A stretch of DNA of 6,427 nucleotides from Candidatus Falkowbacteria bacterium RIFCSPLOWO2_02_FULL_45_15 (GTDB taxonomy: Bacteria; Patescibacteriota; Patescibacteriia; Patescibacteriales; XYC2-FULL-47-12): NCBI GenBank assembly GCA_001777995.1, contig MFFV01000020.1, forward strand, positions 1-6,427, in the 5' to 3' direction. The position numbers and the translations under genes were made by a program. Below the pieces are notes generated by a model. That model saw nothing but the letters and a program-made list of their open reading frames with translations, was not told where the DNA came from and did no database searches. Numbering within the stretch: position 1 is the stretch's first letter; each line of letters opens with the position of its first letter. Below are positions 1 to 6,050 of this stretch, piece by piece.

Positions 1-46
1 ACAAAGCAATTAAGCCTTCCTGCTCGTTGGGCTTAAGTTGCTTTGT
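1..46. repeat. Long imperfect inverted repeat at the window edge
   Basis: Bases 1-16 pair with 30-46: all 16 bases of the left arm find Watson-Crick partners, with a single bulged G at 37 and a 13-nt loop (17-29). It lies inside the giant gene and encodes residues around KQLKPNEQEGLIAL. The arms may continue past base 1, which cannot be seen. No T-run follows on the + strand, and the sequence following it on the minus strand is outside the window, so it cannot be judged as a terminator. Confidence 0.75.
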
Positions 47-3000
47 GATGTCTAAATATTTAAAAATGTTTTTTAACTCTAACTGATAATTATTCCGCAT
101 TTGAATCATAAAATTAGCTTGATTTGCATCCGTAATTCCTTTATCCACAAAAAAGGCTAACGCGCGCGTATCTTCCGGCTTATTAACCGGATCCAATCCG
201 GCTTCATGCATAAATTGATAAGGGTTATCAAAAAATTGTTTGCCGTTCTCTTTAAAATCCTTAGCTAGAGTATCCAGCGCCTTTTCTGAATTTAAAGCTT
301 GTTGCAACGCCTGCTCTGGGCTGTTCGCTTTTACCGCCGTAATGGGATAGGCCTGGTCGTTTGCATCCTTGCCTACCAAAATATAGCTATGCTCATTACT
401 ACCGTCTGTTTGCGTTGTGGCTACCCGCAGTAAATGCGCGCCATGCCCGGAGGCAAAATCGGTCATCTCTTTTATTTCCGTATTATTCCAGTTATCTATG
501 CCCGCCACATAAACATCATGCGGTTCTACCGCGATGCCATTAACAATTTTTGGCTCAATGCCCGTGCTTAACGACCGTTCTGGATTAGTAACTTGCTCTG
601 GTGTTGCTTCTTCAACGCTCGGCCCTGCCGCCGCTGGCTTTTCCGCTACTCCTCTTTTAATTTCCGGCTCAACCGTAGTATTAGCTTCTAGCTCCTGGAC
701 AGCTTCCGCAGCCGCCGGCGCGTTCGGCTTTAATAAATCTACCACTGCCTCTTTATCTAAATTGCCCTGACCCACGCTTGTCGCGATCACCCGCACATTT
801 TGCGTGCCGTCTTGGGCTTTATCGCCTAATTCCACTACTTCCAACAACTTACCCTTAAAAACAAGCTGGCTATTTTTATCGCGCTCAAAAAGCTGCTTTG
901 CTAGGTCACTGTTGCCATCAATAACAATTTTGCCGCTGGTATCAATCGGTACTTCAATCACTTCGTTTTGATGCGCTTCGTCCAAAGTTACGAGCATCAT
1001 TATTTTTTTCGCGTGCCCTTGCCCGTCAGCGTTTTTTAACAACTCCGCCACATTAACTGATTGGCCGCGGTGATGCGAGCCCTCAGCAGTCATTTTACTT
1101 ATGTCAAAAACGATGTTGCCTTCTTTATCAAAACCACTGCCCTGCACGCCGCTTAAGCGCAATAATTTTTCGTTTAATTCAAAACTTTCCGGCTTATTAT
1201 TATCGTACCAAAACTCGCGGTGTATTTTTACGCCAGGGCTTACTGGAACGGACGGTTGTTCCATGCCGCTTGCCGCCGCCTTTGCCGTATGTTGAACTCC
1301 TTCGGCAGCAGGGGCGGCTGGAGTTTCGAGAGCTTCCGGCTTTGGAATTTCTGTAGGCGCTGATGTCGGATGCTCGGCGGTTTGAATGGGAGAGGGAGTG
1401 GGCGAAGTTGGGATTTCAGTCGCGGCTCCTGCCGGCGGCGCGATTTCCGTTGGCGCTGCCGCACCAGCGCCGACCGTTCCTTTATGCTCTAACATATGCT
1501 CTAACATGTCTACTAAACCCCTCACTAAATCATCGGAAAAAACTCCGGCCGCCATACCGACTAAACGCCCTAAATGCGCCGCCGCTGTTTTATGTTTTTC
1601 TTTTCCTAAACGCTTGTTCAGTTCCGCCTTTATCGCCTCAGCTCTTTCGCGGGAGTAGTTATGTATGCCTCCAGAATTGATAGTTAATCGCTCTATTTTT
1701 CCTGCGGGCGTTACTCTGTTTTTTTCAGCTACCTTAATAATCTCATCCTGCTCAATTTTATCAATAACAACCCTTAATCTGTTATATTCATCAGGGAAAT
1801 TCTTTCTGAAACTCGGGTCAAGCAGCTGCGCCCGCGCTCTGTTTATTAATGCCCGCGATCCCGGAATGCCTTTTATCACTCTGCCATACTGCTCCGCACC
1901 CTGCTTCATTCCAGGCAAACTTTCTAAATCCGCGTTCTCTGCGCCATCTCTTGATTTTGAGTCTATATCTTCTGACGCGATTTTTTTTAGCCCTGCTTGC
2001 GCTTCCCTTATTTCCTTGACAGAAACAAATTTATCTTTGCTTCTGCTGTATACGGAAGCTAACAACTCTCCTAATTTCATCCCCCCGTAACCCCGCAGGA
2101 TCTCGCCAATTACCGGAACTTCACGGGCGATGATGCCGGCCATGGCGAAAATAGAAGCGGTTTTAAACTCCTGTCCGGCCGTATTGCCGCCTTTTAATAT
2201 TCTGTTAAAAAACGTCTTATCGCTAGTGAGAAAATCATCAACTTTTTTCAAAGCCCGGCTGAACCAGCTTGAATTTTCTTTCATTGCTTTTTTTTCTGTC
2301 TCGTTATTGCTGTCATCAACGCTGATTAACATTTTCAATGATGTTCGCAGAGAATCTTTTTCTTTTTCGTTATAATTGTTAAAGTTGGAGTTATTATCAA
2401 TGTATTGATCAACCATTTCATCTTTGTCATCCATGAATACCTTATCTCCCGCAAACTCTTCCTCCCTTATTCCTATTTTATTAATCATTCCCTGAATCCT
2501 AGTCGCCATCTCTCCGGTAAAGTTCGCTAGCATACTGTTTTTTCTGCTTTCATCTCCCTTAATCAACCCTTTTATATTTTCAATCTCTTCCTCCACTTGC
2601 TGGCTGTATTTTTTACCGCGATACGACCTCTCGGCGACTCTAAAACCGGCTAATCCGACTAACCCTATTTTAGCTGTCCCAGCGGCAACCAGACCCAACC
2701 CGCCGCTGGCAAATCCTATCAAACCGGCCGTACCGATATAGCCGGCGGTGCTGGCTAATCCTTTCCAAAATTTTCCTTTATTAATCTTACTTTCCGCCTC
2801 TCTGGTTATTACTTCTTCTTGGGTTTGATAAATTTCCTTGACCTCTGCTTCCGACAAGCCGGTTATCTCTGAAATCTGCCTGCTTAAAATATCCATCGCC
2901 CCCTCTCCCCCTTCGCTTTCTCCTGATAAAACTTTTAATAATTTCTCAATTAAATCTTTTAACTCTTTATTATTTTCAATATTCTCTGCATTCACTAATT

Positions 3001-5488
3001 TAGCGATTTCTTCCACCCTGTCCTTTGAACTTTCCTGCAGTTTATTCTCATTTCCTATAAGAATCGCGGTGTTTATAAGAATCGCGGTGTTTAAAATAAT
3101 GCGCAGATCATTAATATTTTCCAATGTTTCCTTATTTAAACCAGTTTCCGCCGCGGATAAAGGCTCATTATCAATCTCGTCAGCGGCTTCTTGGTCTTCT
3201 TTCTTTTCTATTGGGGTTGCTGTGGGCGCTAATACTTCTTTATCCTCCTTTTCTTCGATTGGCGTAAATTGTTCTTGGGCAGGGGGCTGTGTTGTTAGAG
3301 CTCCCATTTTTTCTTTACTTAAAAATGTACTCACCTCATCTAATATTTCCTTCAGAGTCATGTTATGGGCATCTCTCTTGGGTTTTGTCCCTTCCCCTAT
3401 TTCTTCTGGAGTTAATGTTTTTGGGTTATATTTTTTTATTTCTTTCTTTTTTTCTTCGGCTGGCGGTAGTGGTTCTATGGCTGGTAATGGTTCCGGCTCT
3501 GGCGTTGGTTGGGAGTGTTCTTTCCCTAACTCTCTTACTTCTTTTGTTGCTAAGTCACTATATAGCGACAAACATTCACCCTTGAAGTCTTTTATTAAAC
3601 TCCTCAACTCTTCTAATTGATCTTTTTCTGACTCTTCTATACCTTCTTGAGACAACCGTTCATAACATTCAACAACTAATTCTTGTGCTTTATCTAATAA
3701 TTGGCTTGCTTCCTCTTCAGTTGTTATTCCAATAAATCTTGACTTTAATTCTGCAAAATCTTTTCTAATATCGTCAATGCCTCTTTCCTGTTTCTTTGAT
3801 AAAATTTCGATGGTTGGAAGTTGCTCTGGCTCTGGCGTTGGCTCTGGCGTTGGCTGTGATTGTTCTTCCTCCGTTGATTCAGATGGTTTAGTCGTTTCTT
3901 GTTTGGTAATTTTGTTAATGTCTGGCATCCATCCTGCGTACTCTTCTCCCGGCTCATCAGCGACTTTTTCTTCCGCTGGTTGTTTGGTTTCTTTTGATTC
4001 TGCTGGAGTTGGTTCGCTTATATTGGGCGGCACCGACCCCTCTTTAGAGGGGGGTTTCTTTTTTTCTTCTTTTTCTTGAGTTGATATGACAAAAAAACGC
4101 TCGCCAACGTTGCCCGCATCTCCTACAAATTTTTCGGCTATTAATTTATCTAAAACTCCTTTAATAATTTTTGGCGATGCTTCTGTATTTTTTTGTTTAG
4201 TCGATAATTCCTGAAGAAAATAATCCTTAAAGGTGTCAAAAGAAAAAAATCCTGGCTGTTTTATTCCCTGCAAAGCCGCTTGCCCGACCGCGAAATAAAA
4301 TTCCGAATTAACCGTACTTTTTTCCTTACCTTTATCTTTTTTCTCTGATTTAAAATCACCAAGCAAACTCTCTATTTTCTCGTCGGTTAAAGCAGGTAGA
4401 CGTTCAATATTTACTGACTCTTTCTTTGCTCCTGCCGCTGTTATATACTTCCCACTTTCTTTCCTAATCAGACCTTCTTCTTCCATTTGCCGTAAAACTG
4501 CCCTCCCCCAGGGGATGGGCATTTGTTTTCCTCCATCGGAAAATCTATTAGCGATTACTGCTTCAGCCGTTAACTCTCTTGCCCCGTTATGTTGGGACTG
4601 AACCCACGCTAAATTATCCAAAACGTATTTTTTAGCTTCTTCATAAAAGTTAATTTCTCCTGTTTCAGAAATAAACCATGATTTTTTTTCTCTATTGTCT
4701 TGCGTCTCTGTTGAAGATGATATTGGCACCCCCTTTGTTAATGCTTTTTTATTCTCCGCTATAAGTTCAGCGTCCTTGATATTAGTAAAAATATCGACTG
4801 CTTTACGCCAGTTACCTCCTATTTTAACCCAATAATCCTGTTGGAAAATAAGAGATGGTCTCATTTCTAACTCCTCTATCTCTCCTTCCCCTACTTTATT
4901 ATCAACCCCTAGCCAATAAACTTTCTGACCGCGTTTCAACTCAACCATCTCAAGCTGATAAGAGTTAAAAGCCTGAAGTGACTCTACTTTTTGAATTGAC
5001 CGTACTTTTTCTTTCTGTCGGCTTGGTTTCTCCGGCTGCTTTTCTGGTTCATTAATATTTTGCTCTAAATCTAACTTAACTAACCCCTCTAAGGCATCTT
5101 GCAACCCTTCCTCGTTCCATCCTGCCATCGCCATATCATCATAAAACTCATCCGTAAATGCTCTGTCCTTTATTCGCTCTAAAAAACTTTTAGCCAGCTC
5201 TTTATCGGCAGCAGTCAATTCTTCTGGTTCTTTATCTAATAAACCTTTTACTTCCTGCCAGCTAGCGCTTATGTTTTCCGCGCTACCAATAGTTTCTTCG
5301 GGCGAAATATTTCCGGGCGTATCGGCAACACCAACCTCACCAAGTTCTTGTGACTCTCGTTTTGCTTTTCTGGCTTGCCTTTCTTGTTTTCTTCTTTCTC
5401 TTCTTTCCTTAAGACCTTCAGCGGATGGGATTACTTCCTGTCTTTCATCATCAAACTCTCTTTTTGGGGGAATTTTTTCTGTTGGCAT
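1..5488 (-). CDS. Giant multidomain protein of unknown function, C-terminus beyond window
   Basis: At least 1829 codons run from an ATG at 5488-5486 to the left edge without a stop; I read every codon. An in-frame TAA at 5500-5498 lies just upstream and no other ATG intervenes, so the start is well fixed. No clear Shine-Dalgarno site is visible. There is no signal peptide: the N-terminus is strongly charged (about residues 24-45 mostly K/R/E). Domains in order: mixed region 70-235; winged-helix-like 281-350 and 397-470; Pro/Glu linker 471-561; helical module 562-658; acidic linker to about 770; helical region to about 905; Gly/Ala hydrophobic stretch 908-949; helical middle; Pro/Ala/Thr linker about 1333-1417; beta-rich domain 1418-1575; linker; alpha/beta region from 1649. 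Only two cysteines were seen (608, 639). It resembles the very large hypothetical proteins common in Patescibacteria. Function unknown; it may be membrane-associated. The gene call is near certain, the role is not. Confidence 0.95.
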   Translation of the reverse strand, partial: MPTEKIPPKREFDDERQEVIPSAEGLKERRERRKQERQARKAKRESQELGEVGVADTPGNISPEETIGSAENISASWQEVKGLLDKEPEELTAADKELAKSFLERIKDRAFTDEFYDDMAMAGWNEEGLQDALEGLVKLDLEQNINEPEKQPEKPSRQKEKVRSIQKVESLQAFNSYQLEMVELKRGQKVYWLGVDNKVGEGEIEELEMRPSLIFQQDYWVKIGGNWRKAVDIFTNIKDAELIAENKKALTKGVPISSSTETQDNREKKSWFISETGEINFYEEAKKYVLDNLAWVQSQHNGARELTAEAVIANRFSDGGKQMPIPWGRAVLRQMEEEGLIRKESGKYITAAGAKKESVNIERLPALTDEKIESLLGDFKSEKKDKGKEKSTVNSEFYFAVGQAALQGIKQPGFFSFDTFKDYFLQELSTKQKNTEASPKIIKGVLDKLIAEKFVGDAGNVGERFFVISTQEKEEKKKPPSKEGSVPPNISEPTPAESKETKQPAEEKVADEPGEEYAGWMPDINKITKQETTKPSESTEEEQSQPTPEPTPEPEQLPTIEILSKKQERGIDDIRKDFAELKSRFIGITTEEEASQLLDKAQELVVECYERLSQEGIEESEKDQLEELRSLIKDFKGECLSLYSDLATKEVRELGKEHSQPTPEPEPLPAIEPLPPAEEKKKEIKKYNPKTLTPEEIGEGTKPKRDAHNMTLKEILDEVSTFLSKEKMGALTTQPPAQEQFTPIEEKEDKEVLAPTATPIEKKEDQEAADEIDNEPLSAAETGLNKETLENINDLRIILNTAILINTAILIGNENKLQESSKDRVEEIAKLVNAENIENNKELKDLIEKLLKVLSGESEGGEGAMDILSRQISEITGLSEAEVKEIYQTQEEVITREAESKINKGKFWKGLASTAGYIGTAGLIGFASGGLGLVAAGTAKIGLVGLAGFRVAERSYRGKKYSQQVEEEIENIKGLIKGDESRKNSMLANFTGEMATRIQGMINKIGIREEEFAGDKVFMDDKDEMVDQYIDNNSNFNNYNEKEKDSLRTSLKMLISVDDSNNETEKKAMKENSSWFSRALKKVDDFLTSDKTFFNRILKGGNTAGQEFKTASIFAMAGIIAREVPVIGEILRGYGGMKLGELLASVYSRSKDKFVSVKEIREAQAGLKKIASEDIDSKSRDGAENADLESLPGMKQGAEQYGRVIKGIPGSRALINRARAQLLDPSFRKNFPDEYNRLRVVIDKIEQDEIIKVAEKNRVTPAGKIERLTINSGGIHNYSRERAEAIKAELNKRLGKEKHKTAAAHLGRLVGMAAGVFSDDLVRGLVDMLEHMLEHKGTVGAGAAAPTEIAPPAGAATEIPTSPTPSPIQTAEHPTSAPTEIPKPEALETPAAPAAEGVQHTAKAAASGMEQPSVPVSPGVKIHREFWYDNNKPESFELNEKLLRLSGVQGSGFDKEGNIVFDISKMTAEGSHHRGQSVNVAELLKNADGQGHAKKIMMLVTLDEAHQNEVIEVPIDTSGKIVIDGNSDLAKQLFERDKNSQLVFKGKLLEVVELGDKAQDGTQNVRVIATSVGQGNLDKEAVVDLLKPNAPAAAEAVQELEANTTVEPEIKRGVAEKPAAAGPSVEEATPEQVTNPERSLSTGIEPKIVNGIAVEPHDVYVAGIDNWNNTEIKEMTDFASGHGAHLLRVATTQTDGSNEHSYILVGKDANDQAYPITAVKANSPEQALQQALNSEKALDTLAKDFKENGKQFFDNPYQFMHEAGLDPVNKPEDTRALAFFVDKGITDANQANFMIQMRNNYQLELKNIFKYLDITKQLKPNEQEGLIAL
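2..544 (-). other. C-terminal alpha/beta region of the giant protein, truncated
   Basis: Residues about 1649-1829 start with VNGIAVEPHDVYVAGIDNW, alternate strands and helices (HLLRVATTQT, HSYILVGKD, YPITAVKAN, then several helices) and run off the left edge. I recognise no family. The end of the protein is not visible, so total length and any C-terminal membrane or sorting signal remain unknown. Confidence 0.5.
764..1237 (-). other. Beta-rich globular domain near the C-terminus
   Basis: Residues about 1418-1575 form a compact unit set off by Pro/Ala linkers on both sides. They contain alternating strands (KIHREFWYDN, NIVFDISKM, KKIMMLVTLD, NEVIEVPIDTSGKIVID, SQLVFKGKLLEVVEL, NVRVIATSVG) with few helices. 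The HREFWYDN opening and the VFDISKMTAEGS run match my recollection of a domain recurring in very large Patescibacteria proteins; this is an impression, not a search result. No catalytic motif is evident. Confidence 0.55.
1484..1507 (-). repeat. 12-bp tandem repeat encoding MLEH twice
   Basis: The 12-bp unit atgctctaacat occurs twice back to back (1484-1495 and 1496-1507). On the coding strand it gives MLEHMLEH at about residues 1327-1334 of the giant protein, at the end of a helical stretch and just before the Pro/Ala/Thr linker. Confidence 0.9.
2045..2167 (-). other. Second hydrophobic segment of the giant protein
   Basis: Residues about 1108-1148 contain a moderately hydrophobic helix (TASIFAMAGIIA) followed by VPVIGEILRGYGGMKLGELL. 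Arg and Glu interrupt it, so a full membrane span is less likely than an amphipathic or peripheral segment. A similar weaker stretch (HLGRLVGMAAGVF, around residue 1312) lies further on. Confidence 0.35.
2642..2767 (-). other. Gly/Ala-rich hydrophobic stretch, possible membrane hairpin
   Basis: Residues about 908-949 are dominated by Gly, Ala, Leu, Ile and Val, with one Lys near 938. The stretch is long enough for two short membrane helices. Basic residues flank both sides (KINKGKFWK before, RVAERSYRGKK after), which by the positive-inside rule would fit a hairpin with both ends in the cytoplasm. A buried or lipid-surface helix pair in a soluble protein is the alternative. Confidence 0.5.
3056..3093 (-). 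repeat. Exact 18-bp tandem duplication, in frame
   Basis: Bases 3056-3073 and 3074-3091 are identical 18-bp units, with the match continuing 2 bp further. On the coding strand each unit encodes NTAILI, giving residues 800-805 and 806-811 of the giant protein. The identity at all codon positions points to a recent duplication that lengthens a predicted hydrophobic helix face by six residues. Confidence 0.95.
3473..3859 (-). repeat. Helical module bracketed by two copies of one linker
   Basis: The linker SQPTPEP...LP(T/A)IE occurs at residues 544-561 (3859-3806) and again at 659-672 (3514-3473). DNA similarity between the copies is visible as well (shared ggctctggcgttgg). Between them lies a helical, probably coiled module, about residues 562-658, which contains the only two cysteines found in the protein. 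This suggests the linker was duplicated, or that the module was inserted into or copied with it. Confidence 0.7.
3829..3852 (-). repeat. 12-bp tandem repeat in Pro/Glu linker
   Basis: Two identical 12-bp units, gctctggcgttg on the + strand (3829-3840 and 3841-3852), lie within the first Pro/Glu linker of the giant protein and produce the PTPEPTPEPE sequence. The codon repetition is typical of linkers that change length by slippage. Confidence 0.9.
4037..4052. repeat. GC-rich palindrome inside the giant gene
   Basis: The sequence cccctctttagagggg forms a 7-bp stem with a 2-nt loop (or a 6-bp stem with 4-nt loop). Two more G and a T-rich run follow on the + strand (about 4055-4076), giving a terminator-like outline antisense to the gene. 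In the gene it encodes about residues 480-484 (PSKEG), exactly at the junction between the second winged-helix-like domain and the first Pro/Glu linker. It could be a small palindromic insertion, an antisense terminator or chance. Confidence 0.6.
4079..4300 (-). other. Winged-helix-like domain 2 of the giant protein
   Basis: Residues about 397-470 repeat the layout of domain 1: an opening helix (FYFAVGQAALQ), a middle helix (SFDTFKDYFLQEL), a recognition-helix-like run (ASPKIIKGVLDKLIAEKFVG) and a beta wing (ERFFVIS). Domain 1 and domain 2 are separated by a charged linker. Sequence identity between the two is low, so an ancient duplication is possible but not shown. Confidence 0.5.
4439..4648 (-). 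other. Winged-helix-like domain 1 of the giant protein
   Basis: Residues about 281-350 begin with a helix (FYEEAKKYVLDNLAWVQ), continue through a second helix around LTAEAVIANRF, then a recognition-helix-like run (PWGRAVLRQMEEEGLI) and a short wing (RKESGKYITA). The closing pattern of helix, EEEGLI, basic residue, Gly, beta strand is typical of winged helices. The start and the QMEEEG run also recall the FtsK gamma domain, but the helix spacing is two residues shorter than I remember for FtsK, so I do not assign that family. Confidence 0.55.
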
Positions 5489-5504
5489 AATTAAAAGTTA
5501 AACC

Positions 5505-5840
5505 TTATGATTTGGCGTGTGATTTTTGGATAATTTCCGCCACTTCTTTCATAAACTCTTCCATTCCGGCTTTAACTTTCTCCTCGTAATCCGGCAGGTA
5601 CGCTTCCAAAAAGCTTTGCATTTCGCCTGCGGTCGGCAAAGCTCCGCCGGCGGTTAATTGCTCGTACGCCTTTAAGCCCTCCTCGTCCAAATGCTCAATG
5701 ATAATTAAGCCCAGCCGCCGTAAAATTTGGGCTTCCAAATTTTCTTGAATTAATTCTTTGGCTTCGGCCGGCAAATGTTCGCTGCCCACCGCGGCCATAA
5801 TTTTTTCCGCGATAGTTTGTACCGCTGCTGGTTGCGCCAT
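5505..5840 (-). CDS. Small helical protein, DUF5663-like
   Basis: This 111-residue protein starts at an ATG at 5840-5838 and ends at TAA 5507-5505, 16 bp before the giant gene. The sequence is almost entirely amphipathic helix: a helix around 5-18, a second around 25-50 containing the hydrophobic run RRLGLIIIEHLDEEGLKAYE, a Gly/Pro turn near 64-70, then helices from about 72 to the end. There is no signal peptide or membrane segment and no cysteine. The pattern (hydrophobic helix, acidic turn, second helix pair ending in a long amphipathic helix) matches my recollection of DUF5663, a Patescibacteria-associated family of unknown function; this is recall, not a search. Its position suggests co-expression with the giant protein, perhaps as a binding partner. 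No clear Shine-Dalgarno site precedes it. Confidence 0.9.
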   Translation of the reverse strand: MAQPAAVQTIAEKIMAAVGSEHLPAEAKELIQENLEAQILRRLGLIIIEHLDEEGLKAYEQLTAGGALPTAGEMQSFLEAYLPDYEEKVKAGMEEFMKEVAEIIQKSHAKS

Positions 5841-5850
5841 ATGGTTATGA

Positions 5851-6045
5851 TTAATTTTTAGGTAATGATTGATTTAAGTCTCGCTCTTTTTTCGCCAAGC
5901 TCTCTTTCAATTTTTCTTCCGCCGGCGACGGGCGTGAGGGGATATTTTCAGCCGCTGCTGTTGGGAGCGGAAACTTCTTCGCTCGCTCCCGCAGACCTTC
6001 GGCTTGGTCGCGCGGATAAAATTTTTCTGGCTTAATCCCCGGCAT
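5851..6045 (-). CDS. 64-residue charged, proline-rich small protein
   Basis: This gene runs from ATG 6045-6043 to TAA 5853-5851, 5 bp after the stop of the upstream gene and 10 bp before the next start. The product is highly charged (many K, E, R) with eight prolines and no hydrophobic core, so it is probably disordered or folds only on a partner. Residues 15-21 read AEGLRER, and the N-terminus of the giant protein has AEGLKER at 23-29 in a similar setting (Met-Pro start, Pro and Asp before the motif). I recognise no family. Coding is supported by the tight operon spacing, an ordinary ATG/TAA pair and the shared motif, but its small size leaves some doubt. No Shine-Dalgarno site is evident. 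Confidence 0.72.
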   Translation of the reverse strand: MPGIKPEKFYPRDQAEGLRERAKKFPLPTAAAENIPSRPSPAEEKLKESLAKKERDLNQSLPKN

Positions 6046-6050
6046 AAATT

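Noticed and set aside
187..201. 6-bp inverted repeat ccggat/atccgg
   Set aside because: Too short and inside coding sequence; expected by chance.
1240..1464. A short minus-strand open frame rich in Arg, Gln and Pro
   Set aside because: It overlaps the giant gene in another frame; its composition comes from shifted Pro/Ala/Thr linker codons.
1452..1471. Small GC-rich hairpin (7-bp stem, 6-nt loop)
   Set aside because: It falls in Ala/Pro-rich linker codons where such short GC stems arise easily by chance, with no T-run.
1665..2090. A 141-codon open frame on the + strand
   Set aside because: It lies fully inside the giant gene in antisense, has a Ser/Leu/Phe-biased composition and no operon context.
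2838..3620. A 260-codon open frame on the + strand
   Set aside because: It is rich in Ser, Phe and Leu, the mirror of Glu/Lys-rich codons in the giant minus-strand gene it lies within, and shows no recognisable domain.
3745..3957. A short minus-strand open frame rich in Gln, Arg and Ser
   Set aside because: It is out of frame with the giant gene over the Pro/Glu linker and reflects the 12-bp repeats read in the wrong frame.
4037..4076. Rho-independent terminator for the giant gene
   Set aside because: The T-run is on the + strand side, opposite to the gene's direction, and the frame stays open on both sides, so it cannot end this transcript.
3777..4079. A + strand open frame with Gly/Ser-rich repeats
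   Set aside because: The Gly-Ser repeats are the antisense reading of the PTPEP linker codons, so this is a shadow.
4439..4648. Firm assignment of the first winged helix to FtsK gamma
   Set aside because: The run between the RA pair and QME is shorter than I recall in FtsK, so only a general winged-helix resemblance is claimed.
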